From NCBI GenBank assembly GCA_003526525.1, contig DPVV01000033.1, positions 1 through 6,113 on the forward strand: a stretch of DNA of 6,113 nt. The letters run 5' to 3'. The notes under the pieces were generated by a model. That model ran no database searches and was not told the origin of the DNA. It saw nothing but the letters and a program-made list of their open reading frames with translations. The position numbers and the translations under genes were made by a program. How positions within the stretch are numbered: position 1 is the first letter of the stretch; every line of letters starts with the position of its first letter. Positions 1-4,964 of the stretch are shown here, in pieces. This stretch comes from Lachnoclostridium phytofermentans (GTDB lineage Bacteria; Bacillota; Clostridia; Lachnospirales; Lachnospiraceae).

Positions 1-50
1 GGGGTAAGGACTTCCTGCTTCTTTAAGCGGGGGTAAGGACTTCCTGCTTC
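1..50. repeat. Exact 21-bp direct repeat, two copies 29 bp apart
   Basis: Copies at 1-21 and 30-50 are identical; each starts GGGGTAAGGAC and ends TTCCTGCTTC, with the 8-bp spacer TTTAAGCG between them. The first copy touches the window edge, so more copies may lie to the left. No coding sequence is visible here. The unit contains half of a palindrome (ACTTCCT) that pairs with AGGAAGT just downstream at 54-60. The repeat is a direct observation. That it belongs to a dispersed intergenic family is inference. Confidence 0.85.
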
Positions 51-64
51 AGTAGGAAGTTCCT
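36..64 (+). other. Hairpin after the direct repeat, possible weak terminator
   Basis: ACTTCCT (39-45) pairs with AGGAAGT (54-60) around an 8-nt loop. The stem extends by AGG (36-38) against CCT (62-64) with one bulged T at 61. The plus strand continues GTTTTAAA, a short T run, so this could act as a weak terminator for a gene entering from the left of the window. The T tract is only four long, so that reading is tentative. Confidence 0.4.
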
Positions 65-72
65 GTTTTAAA

Positions 73-172
73 TGCCACGTAGTGGCAATGAGGTAGAGCT
101 GGTAGCGTAAGCGGATTGCGAATATCCGCTTTGACTGGAACAAGAAATAGCAAGCATTGCGAACTTTCTTTG
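73..172. other. Cluster of three hairpins in a non-coding, GC-richer block
   Basis: Three successive inverted repeats fill this stretch. TGCCAC (73-78) pairs with GTGGCA (82-87) over a 3-nt loop. AAGCGGAT (109-116) pairs with ATCCGCTT (124-131) over a 7-nt loop. CAAGAAA (141-147) pairs with TTTCTTTG (165-172, one bulge) and encloses GCAA/TTGC (150-153/157-160). With the hairpin at 36-64 this gives four stem-loops in about 140 bp. GC is about 50% over 1-120, clearly above the AT-rich remainder. It resembles a folded intergenic repeat or a structured RNA. No known RNA family was recognised. Confidence 0.5.
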
Positions 173-180
173 TCATAAAT

Positions 181-220
181 AAAAAAATGTTAGGGATGGG
201 AAAATTTGCATACCCTAACA
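181..220 (-). terminator. Intrinsic terminator of the thymidine kinase gene
   Basis: On the minus strand TGTTAGGG (220-213) pairs with CCCTAACA (195-188), an 8-bp stem extended inward by ATG/CAT with one bulge. It is followed directly by seven T (187-181). It lies 57 bases past the tdk stop codon, where a terminator for that minus-strand gene is expected. The plus strand has no T run after the stem, so it is directional. Confidence 0.85.
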
Positions 221-276
221 CTTATGGTTACAGAAACATATGGTGAATTAGATTTCCTAAAATACATATCTTATAA

Positions 277-849
277 TCAATGTTTCTCTTGTTTTTTCTT
301 TAAATTATCATAGCAATATTTACACATTGCCCTATATTTATCATTTCCTCCAATTTCAACTTGTTCTCCACGAGTAATTACATTACCATGTTCGTCAAAG
401 CGAACGTTCATCGTAGCTCTACGACCACAGGAACAAACGGTTTTGATTTCCTGTAAGCTCTCAGCAAGTTCAATCAATCTTTGGCTTCCTTCAAAAAGAT
501 GTTGTTGAAAATCCGTCAACAAACCGAAACATAAGACATTGTTATGAAAGGAAATATCATATAGCTCATCAACCTGATCTTTGGTAAGAAATTGAGCTTC
601 ATCAACCATAATGATATCAGAAGGATGTTTTTGAAAAATATCTTTTATAGAATCTAATGGTGTAACCATAATGCACTCTGCTTCAATTCCAATCCTTGAC
701 TTAATAATTGATGTTCCTTCTCGGTCATCTATGGAAGGTTTTAATAATAAAACATTAAATCCCTGCTCCTCATAATTGTGGCGAATCATCAGAAGATTTG
801 CTGATTTACTGCTATTCATGCAACCGTATTTAAAATATAATTTTGACAT
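277..849 (-). CDS. tdk: Thymidine kinase (TK1-like, type II)
   Basis: Phosphorylates thymidine to dTMP with ATP in the cytoplasm (pyrimidine salvage). The 190-aa protein has the full TK1-family layout. The P-loop is G9-C-M-N-S-S-K15-S16. The Walker B/catalytic segment is V82-D83-E84-A85-Q86, with E84 the expected base. The G167-G-N-D-K-Y172 loop carries the nucleoside-contacting tyrosine. Four cysteines in two pairs (C139/C141 and C176/C179) form the structural zinc site. Length and the MN-x-x-KS type of P-loop resemble the E. coli-like branch rather than the GPMFSGKS branch. The ATG at 849 is preceded by GGAGGT and the stop is TGA. It is transcribed alone, divergent from the cyclophilin gene, with a strong terminator downstream. 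No key residue is missing. Confidence 0.96.
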   Translation of the reverse strand: MSKLYFKYGCMNSSKSANLLMIRHNYEEQGFNVLLLKPSIDDREGTSIIKSRIGIEAECIMVTPLDSIKDIFQKHPSDIIMVDEAQFLTKDQVDELYDISFHNNVLCFGLLTDFQQHLFEGSQRLIELAESLQEIKTVCSCGRRATMNVRFDEHGNVITRGEQVEIGGNDKYRAMCKYCYDNLKKKQEKH

Positions 850-853
850 TCAT

Positions 854-859
854 ACCTCC
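854..859 (-). promoter_or_regulatory. Ribosome binding site of tdk
   Basis: GGAGGT on the minus strand ends 4 nt before the ATG at 849. The spacing is short but the match is perfect. An out-of-frame ATG at 853-851 is even closer to it and is unlikely to be used. Confidence 0.8.
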
Positions 860-864
860 GTGGT

Positions 865-887
865 AGAAAGAAATTCGAATTCTTTCT
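865..887. promoter_or_regulatory. Near-perfect palindrome in the tdk leader
   Basis: AGAAAG (865-870) and CTTTCT (882-887) flank the perfect palindrome AATTCGAATT (872-881), with a single extra A at 871. It sits 6 bp upstream of the tdk ribosome site, within the expected 5' untranslated region. It could be an operator or an RNA stem modulating tdk expression. The dyad is seen directly; the role is inferred. Confidence 0.4.
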
Positions 888-924
888 GATTAACCATCTA
901 ACTAGATTAAAACTCCTTCAAAAT

Positions 925-933
925 ATATTAGCA
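925..933 (-). promoter_or_regulatory. Candidate extended -10 promoter of tdk
   Basis: The minus strand reads TGC-TAATAT (933 to 925), an extended -10 with TG one base upstream of the hexamer. No convincing -35 is found 16-18 bp upstream. Transcription would start near 918, giving a leader of about 70 nt that contains the 865-887 dyad. It is the best candidate found for tdk but weak. Confidence 0.3.
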
Positions 934-1089
934 TGAAAACTAGGAATCGAGGGAATTCTTAGAATGGTAACCAATTGCTTTTGTACATCAATTAAATATG
1001 TACTCATATGGAAATTATTCTACCATTAGTGTATGGATTAAGCAACTGTTTTGCTTCCGTTGTATTTTCCAACAAAATATGATACGATA

Positions 1090-1122
1090 CAAAAGTAAAA
1101 ATCGAAAATATAATTACTTTTG
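1090..1122. promoter_or_regulatory. 9-bp inverted repeat abutting the -35, candidate operator
   Basis: CAAAAGTAA (1090-1098) is the exact reverse complement of TTACTTTTG (1114-1122), with 15 bp between. The right arm overlaps the first three bases of the -35 TTGAAA at 1120. A repressor or activator bound here would directly affect the promoter. No known regulator motif was recognised. Confidence 0.4.
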
Positions 1123-1148
1123 AAACTATGTTAACCAAACATTATGAT
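1120..1148 (+). promoter_or_regulatory. Sigma-A-type promoter for the cyclophilin gene and probably the operon
   Basis: TTGAAA (1120-1125), a 17-bp spacer, then TATGAT (1143-1148): five of six consensus matches in each hexamer with ideal spacing. The start of transcription would fall near 1155, leaving a leader of about 25 nt that still holds the AGGGAG ribosome site at 1169-1174. As no terminator is visible before 4868, this promoter may also drive the downstream genes through the histidine kinase. Confidence 0.65.
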
Positions 1149-1180
1149 ACTAATATAAGAAAAAATTAAGGGAGAAAACC

Positions 1181-1993
1181 ATGCATAAGAAATTAGGAAT
1201 TATGATATTATGTGGAGCCATGGCGATTAGTTTAATTGGATGTGGTTTAAAAAATAAAGGAAATAATGAGGGATCATCATCCATTACACAAGAGGAGTCA
1301 AATAATGGAGGTGTAGTAGAGGAACCAACCCTTACCAAAGAAGCAAAAAAATTATATCAGTTTAAAGATGTTAAGAAAGGTGATACAATAGCCGAAATCA
1401 ATGTAAAAGACTTCGGCACGATTAAGATAAAATTATTTGGGAAGGAAGCTCCAAAAGCAGTCGAGAACTTTGTAGCACATGCAAAGGATGGATATTATGA
1501 TGGAGTTACGTTTCATCGTATCATTGAGGATTTTATGATTCAAGGTGGCGATCCACTGGGAACAGGTTTTGGTGGTGAAAGTATCTATGGTGAGCCATTC
1601 GAAGATGAATTTTCTAATGACTTATATCCTTTCCGTGGTGCGCTTTGTATGGCGAATAGCGGAGCGAATACGAATGGTAGTCAGTTCTTTATTGTGCAAG
1701 CTGATTCTGAGCAGGTCAATCGTTTAAAGGATCTAGCAAAGGAATATTATGATTTATCCTTTATAGATTATGTACAAAAGGCATATGGTGTAAGTTTATC
1801 ATCAAGTGAATTAAATCAATTTCTAACCTATGGAGGAACCCCATGGTTAACTAAGAAACATACTGTGTTTGGACAAGTTATCGAAGGATTTGATGTATTA
1901 GATGCTATTGCAGAAACCGAGAAGGCTGACGATCAAGGAACGCCTAAGACTCCAGTCGTGATAGAAAATATTAATATTTCTGAAGTTGATTAA
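1181..1993 (+). CDS. Cyclophilin-type peptidyl-prolyl cis-trans isomerase, lipoprotein
   Basis: Catalyses cis-trans isomerisation of Xaa-Pro bonds, probably outside the membrane as a folding helper for exported proteins. The 270-aa protein starts with a lipoprotein signal peptide (K3-K4, hydrophobic 5-19, lipobox L18-I-G-C21) and a Ser/Asn/Glu-rich linker to about 55. The cyclophilin domain spans about 67-270. It includes F111-H-R113-I-I with the catalytic arginine, F118-M-I-Q121-G-G-D, N163-T-N-G-S-Q168-F-F170 and W222-L-x-x-K-H227-T-V-F-G. Compared with a minimal cyclophilin there is an extra segment of about 49 residues (172-220), apparently helical, between QFFIV and the PWL..KH strand. 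The ATG is 6 nt after AGGGAG. The next gene follows after 54 bp with no terminator. The family call is secure; the substrates are unknown. Confidence 0.93.
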   Translation: MHKKLGIMILCGAMAISLIGCGLKNKGNNEGSSSITQEESNNGGVVEEPTLTKEAKKLYQFKDVKKGDTIAEINVKDFGTIKIKLFGKEAPKAVENFVAHAKDGYYDGVTFHRIIEDFMIQGGDPLGTGFGGESIYGEPFEDEFSNDLYPFRGALCMANSGANTNGSQFFIVQADSEQVNRLKDLAKEYYDLSFIDYVQKAYGVSLSSSELNQFLTYGGTPWLTKKHTVFGQVIEGFDVLDAIAETEKADDQGTPKTPVVIENINISEVD

Positions 1994-2032
1994 GGAGATT
2001 CTTGCAGGAAATATAAGTTACATTTTATAAAG

Positions 2033-2039
2033 AAGGGGG
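2033..2039 (+). promoter_or_regulatory. Ribosome binding site fixing a TTG start
   Basis: AAGGGGG lies 8 nt before the TTG at 2048. An in-frame TAG at 2042-2044 rules out any start further upstream. The next in-frame ATG (codon 15) has no such site in front of it. Confidence 0.6.
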
Positions 2040-2047
2040 AATAGGGC

Positions 2048-2620
2048 TTGTTTGAATTTGATGGATATGGTTATGCAACTGTGAAAGAGATGGATTTAGC
2101 TAAGAAGGAAGCTGAATCGATTGCTTATATTAAAAGCAGAACTGACTTTAAGGATAGAGAAAAGCTGAAAAAACTATATGAAGGATTAATAGAAAAGCAA
2201 TCCTTTGTTACTCCGACTGGTATCAATTTTCTTAGAGAAGTACAAAAAGAACTAAATGCATTCTCTGATAAAGCGGTAAGCCCGGTATTTGTAACAGTAC
2301 CAACAGAGATGAAAAAGGGTTCTTATGTACGTAGCGCATCTTTTCAACAGATGTCCGAAGGACAAAAACAAGCAAAAAAAGATGTATTACAAGGGAAATT
2401 AAGAAATCTGCGTATTATCAATGCTTTTTTAATCGTAATCATAATTGGAATGTTTGTATCTGTGTTACTAGGTAATAATTCCCCTATAGATGCTGAGGTG
2501 AAGATTCGAACTAAGTATTCCGTATGGGAGAAGGAATTGACAGAAAGAGAAAACGCTATACTTGAAAGAGAAAACGCTATACTTGAAAATGAAAAAGCAC
2601 TGCAAGAGAAAGAAAACTAA
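2048..2620 (+). CDS. Single-pass membrane protein with C-terminal coiled coil, function unknown
   Basis: A function is not recognised. The 190-aa product has a charged soluble N-terminal part (1-120) with a patterned segment F2-E-F-D-G-Y-G-Y-A-T and K49-x-x-F53-V-T-P-T-G-I-N-F61. One hydrophobic membrane segment spans about 122-142, and a short tail ends in a coiled coil (about 159-190). Basic residues before the segment (K117, R119, R122) and acidic ones after it predict N-inside, C-outside, placing the coiled coil outside the cell. The tail has L164, I171, I178 and L185 at heptad spacing, and the unit ERENAIL occurs twice in a row (166-179). It begins with TTG, 54 bp after the cyclophilin gene and 65 bp before the response regulator, so co-transcription is likely. 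It might be a membrane partner of the sensor kinase or an envelope scaffold; both are inference. Confidence 0.8.
   Translation: MFEFDGYGYATVKEMDLAKKEAESIAYIKSRTDFKDREKLKKLYEGLIEKQSFVTPTGINFLREVQKELNAFSDKAVSPVFVTVPTEMKKGSYVRSASFQQMSEGQKQAKKDVLQGKLRNLRIINAFLIVIIIGMFVSVLLGNNSPIDAEVKIRTKYSVWEKELTERENAILERENAILENEKALQEKEN
2543..2605 (+). repeat. Tandem 21-bp coding repeat (one coiled-coil heptad each)
   Basis: Positions 2543-2563 and 2564-2584 are identical at all 21 bases, each encoding ERENAIL. A third, diverged unit (2585-2605) encodes ENEKALQ. One unit equals seven codons, so gain or loss lengthens the coiled coil by exactly two helical turns without a frameshift. The identity, including silent positions, points to a recent duplication, probably by slippage. 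Confidence 0.9.
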
Positions 2621-2638
2621 GTTTAAGGTTTTCACAAA

Positions 2639-2668
2639 TTCTACATAGATATTTGCTATGCTGTAGAA
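2639..2668. promoter_or_regulatory. Inverted repeat upstream of the response regulator gene
   Basis: TTCTACA (2639-2645) pairs with TGTAGAA (2662-2668), extended inward by TAG (2646-2648) with CTA (2656-2658) past a 3-nt bulge. It lies 6 bp before the ribosome site of the response regulator. It is not followed by a T run, so it is not an intrinsic terminator. It could be an autoregulatory operator or an mRNA processing stem. Confidence 0.4.
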
Positions 2669-2674
2669 AAGGGT

Positions 2675-2680
2675 GGAGGT
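2675..2680 (+). promoter_or_regulatory. Ribosome binding site deciding the response regulator start
   Basis: GGAGGT ends 5 nt before the ATG at 2686. The frame is open back to a TTG at 2653, but that start would place this site inside the gene and add 11 residues before the receiver domain. Confidence 0.85.
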
Positions 2681-2685
2681 ACGAA

Positions 2686-3360
2686 ATGGAACGCTTAAAA
2701 GTTTTAGTAGTAGATGATGAAAGCAGGATGCGTAAATTAGTAAAGGATTTCCTTTCTCGTAGTAATTATGACGTATTAGAAGCAGAGAATGGAGAGCAGG
2801 CAGTTGATATATTCTTTGAGCAAAAAGATATTTCCTTAATTATTCTAGATGTGATGATGCCAAAGATGGATGGATGGCAAGTATGTAGAGAAATCCGTAA
2901 ATATTCTAAGATCCCAATCATTATGCTTACTGCAAAAAGTGATGAGAAAGATGAATTGTTAGGGTTTGAACTAGGTGTGGATGAATATATTTCAAAACCA
3001 TTTAGTCCTAAAATCTTAGTTGCACGTGTAGAAGCCATTGTGCGTCGAACAATACAAACTTCGGATGAAACTATGGAAATTGGTGGTATTGTAATAGATA
3101 AAGCAGCGCATGAAGTTAAGATAGATGATGTTACGATTGATCTTAGCGTCAAAGAATTTGAACTATTAACTTATTTTATAACCAATAGAGGAGTTGCTTT
3201 ATCTAGGGAAAAGATTTTAAATAATGTATGGAATTACGATTACTTTGGGGATGCAAGAACCATTGATACTCACGTGAAAAAGCTCCGCAGTAAAATGGGA
3301 GATAAGGGCGATTATATCAAAACCATCTGGGGGATGGGATATAAATTCGAGGTGGTATAA
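2686..3360 (+). CDS. OmpR/PhoB-family response regulator
   Basis: Cytoplasmic transcription factor switched on by phosphorylation from the adjacent kinase. The 224-aa protein has an N-terminal receiver domain (about 4-120). Its acidic pair is D10-D11, its phosphoacceptor is D55 in I-I-L-D-V-M-M-P, T82 lies in L-T-A-K, Y101 is the aromatic switch, and K104 lies in S-K-P-F. A short linker leads to a winged-helix DNA-binding domain (about 130-222). The recognition helix is in A190-R-T-I-D-T-H-V-K-K-L-R-S-K-M, and the wing is I-K-T-I-W-G-M-G-Y-K-F. All phosphorylation residues are present. The stop codon TAA shares its last base with the ATG of the kinase, indicating translational coupling. The target genes are unknown; the dyad at 2639-2668 and the promoter at 4881-4909 are candidate binding regions. 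Confidence 0.95.
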   Translation: MERLKVLVVDDESRMRKLVKDFLSRSNYDVLEAENGEQAVDIFFEQKDISLIILDVMMPKMDGWQVCREIRKYSKIPIIMLTAKSDEKDELLGFELGVDEYISKPFSPKILVARVEAIVRRTIQTSDETMEIGGIVIDKAAHEVKIDDVTIDLSVKEFELLTYFITNRGVALSREKILNNVWNYDYFGDARTIDTHVKKLRSKMGDKGDYIKTIWGMGYKFEVV

Positions 3361-4868
3361 TGAAACATTCCTTGCGACTAAAAATAACTTTTTTACTTAC
3401 CATATCAATAGCTTTAACGATATTTTTGTGTTGGGCATTAAATAAATCCTTTTTGACTGATTACTATCAGTATAGTAAGATAAAATCTTTGGATTCAGTA
3501 TTTTATGAGATTAATAATACTTTCAATGAGAGCAGTCAAAAAGGTTTAACTCCAGAGCAATTAGTAATGATGGATAGTATGATTTCGAAAAACAATGCTA
3601 GCGCATATATCACAATGAATGCTAATATTGATGTAGGGCTGGTATATCGATCGAACGGAACTGATCGTGACACTCAACGTGTTAAGAAATCAATGAAAGC
3701 ATACTTATACGGAAATACGTCAGATACAATGATTGATAAAATGAAATGGATTAAATCCGTTGATAATAAATACGATATTTTTATCCAACATGATGCATTG
3801 ATGCAGACGAATTACATTGACTTGATTGGAGTATTAGATACTGGATTTTTAGTATTCATACGAACTAACATGGAAAATCTTCAGGCGAGTTCTGCGATAT
3901 CAAATAATTTCTTAGCGTATGTCGGAATTTTTGTAACTGTTGTTGGTACGATAGTTATGTTCTTTATTAGCAGAAGTTTCACGAAACCTATTTTAGTACT
4001 GGAAAACATCGCCAAGAAGATGTCAAACCTGGATTTTAATGCGAAGTATGAAGGAAAGTCTCAAGATGAAATTGGGCAGCTTGGGAATAGTATAAATCTG
4101 CTTTCTGAAAAATTAGAACAAACAATTTCTGAATTAAAGGTTGCGAATATTGAATTACAATCCGATATTGAACATAAAGTACAAATTGACGAGATGAGGA
4201 AGGAATTCTTATCAAACGTCACTCATGAACTTAAAACACCAATCGCTCTTATACAAGGGTATGCAGAAGGACTCAAAGATAATATTTCGGAGGATGAACA
4301 GAGTAGGGAATTTTATTGTGAAGTTATTATTGATGAAGCAATGAAGATGAATAAGATGGTAAAAAAACTACTCAGTTTGAACCAATTAGAATTTGGTAAC
4401 AATCAACCGGAAATTATTCGTTTTGATGTTATCTCACTTATTAACTCTGTGATTCAATCGACAGATATCCTATGCAAGCAAAAAGAGATTAGGGTAATCT
4501 TTGAGGAAAAACAGCCATGTTATGTGTGGGCAGATGAGTACATGATTGAAGAAGTTGTGACGAATTATGTAAGCAATGCAATCAATCATGCAGATGGTGC
4601 TAAAATAGTTGAGATCAAATTGATTCATATGGAGAATGTAGTTCGTGTAGCAGTTTTTAATACTGGTGAATTAATTCCAGAAGAGGATTTAGAAAAAGTA
4701 TGGATTAAGTTCTATAAGGTTGACAAAGCAAGAACACGGGAATATGGTGGAAATGGTATCGGTTTATCCATCGTAAAGGCTATTATGAATGCGCACAACA
4801 AAGAATGTGGTGTTGTCAACCACTCAAATGGTGTTGAATTTTGGTTTGAATTAGATATCACAGCATAA
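3360..4868 (+). CDS. Membrane sensor histidine kinase (HAMP, HisKA, HATPase)
   Basis: Partner kinase of the preceding regulator, 502 aa. Membrane helix 1 spans about 9-27, and an extracytoplasmic sensor region spans about 28-183 with no recognised fold. Membrane helix 2 is about 184-204, HAMP about 205-258, and a coiled linker leads to the dimerisation/phosphotransfer domain. That domain has H289 in T-H-E-L-K-T-P; E290 and T293 fit the E-x-x-T phosphatase motif. The ATPase domain shows the N box (N402-Y-V-S-N406-A-I-N409-H), F box (W448-I-K-F451-Y-K-V-D-K) and G2 box (G463-G-N-G-I-G-L469). The G1 box reads F433-N434-T-G436, with Asn where Asp is usual. The start overlaps the regulator stop by one base (TAATG), with GAGGTGG just upstream. 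The kinase should be active; its signal is unknown. Confidence 0.95.
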   Translation: MKHSLRLKITFLLTISIALTIFLCWALNKSFLTDYYQYSKIKSLDSVFYEINNTFNESSQKGLTPEQLVMMDSMISKNNASAYITMNANIDVGLVYRSNGTDRDTQRVKKSMKAYLYGNTSDTMIDKMKWIKSVDNKYDIFIQHDALMQTNYIDLIGVLDTGFLVFIRTNMENLQASSAISNNFLAYVGIFVTVVGTIVMFFISRSFTKPILVLENIAKKMSNLDFNAKYEGKSQDEIGQLGNSINLLSEKLEQTISELKVANIELQSDIEHKVQIDEMRKEFLSNVTHELKTPIALIQGYAEGLKDNISEDEQSREFYCEVIIDEAMKMNKMVKKLLSLNQLEFGNNQPEIIRFDVISLINSVIQSTDILCKQKEIRVIFEEKQPCYVWADEYMIEEVVTNYVSNAINHADGAKIVEIKLIHMENVVRVAVFNTGELIPEEDLEKVWIKFYKVDKARTREYGGNGIGLSIVKAIMNAHNKECGVVNHSNGVEFWFELDITA

Positions 4869-4880
4869 CATTGAATTTCG

Positions 4881-4909
4881 TTGCCGAATTGGGAAAAAAG
4901 TGGTATGAT
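4881..4909 (+). promoter_or_regulatory. Extended -10 sigma-A-type promoter for the lipoprotein gene
   Basis: TTGCCG (4881-4886), a 17-bp spacer ending in TGG (4901-4903), then TATGAT (4904-4909). The TG one base upstream of the hexamer makes it an extended -10. Transcription would begin near 4916, giving a leader of about 50 nt before the ATG at 4965. It implies that the lipoprotein/PH pair can be expressed apart from the kinase operon. Confidence 0.65.
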
Positions 4910-4953
4910 GAGAGAAGCAATTGAGTGATAAAAAATATAGAATTTACTTCCAT

Positions 4954-4960
4954 AAGGAGG
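4954..4960 (+). promoter_or_regulatory. Ribosome binding site of the lipoprotein gene
   Basis: AAGGAGG is a perfect anti-16S match ending 4 nt before the ATG at 4965. The next codon, TTG at 4968, would sit at 7 nt, so initiation there is also possible; the protein would differ by one residue only. Confidence 0.8.
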
Positions 4961-4964
4961 AGAT

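Larger units (their letters stand above)
850..1180. other. Divergent intergenic region tdk / cyclophilin (331 bp)
   Basis: No supported gene lies in this stretch. It carries, from left to right, the tdk ribosome site, a dyad (865-887), a weak minus-strand -10 (925-933), small palindromes (ATTCT-T-AGAAT at 955-965; GTACAT/ATGTAC at 983-988/998-1003), a 9-bp inverted repeat (1090-1122), a rightward promoter (1120-1148) and the ribosome site AGGGAG (1169-1174) of the cyclophilin gene. The 8-mer TATGATAC occurs twice (1078-1085 and 1143-1150). Only the second copy has a good -35 in place. Confidence 0.7.

Noticed and set aside
1..50. CRISPR-like repeats
   Set aside because: Only two copies with an 8-bp spacer are visible and no cas genes; spacer length is far too short.
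73..111. 12-codon plus-strand frame after an AGGAAG
   Set aside because: Too short, and it overlaps two hairpins; nothing supports translation.
68..157. 29-codon minus-strand frame in the hairpin block
   Set aside because: No ribosome site precedes its ATG and it runs through the palindromes; it looks like chance within a repeat.
1150..1338. 62-codon minus-strand reading frame over the start of the cyclophilin gene
   Set aside because: It lies antisense to a confident lipoprotein signal peptide, has no ribosome site and resembles no protein family.
1545..1727. 60-codon plus-strand frame inside the cyclophilin gene
   Set aside because: It is a shifted reading of the conserved cyclophilin core, which is intact in the main frame.
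2002..2031. Promoter TTGCAG - 18 bp - TATAAA before the 190-aa protein gene
   Set aside because: Transcription would start near 2038, inside the ribosome site at 2033-2039, leaving no usable leader.
2629..2662. Promoter or Pho-box-like motif (TTCACA, TGC-TATGCT) before the response regulator
   Set aside because: The -35/-10 spacing is about 20 bp and the -10 is poor; the repeated half-sites do not match a known box well enough.
2653..2685. Earlier TTG start for the response regulator
   Set aside because: It would add 11 residues before a standard receiver domain and bury the strong GGAGGT at 2675-2680 inside the gene.
2766..3152. 128-codon minus-strand frame across the response regulator
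   Set aside because: It is antisense to a receiver domain with all key residues; composition is Ser/Ile-rich shadow sequence without a ribosome site.
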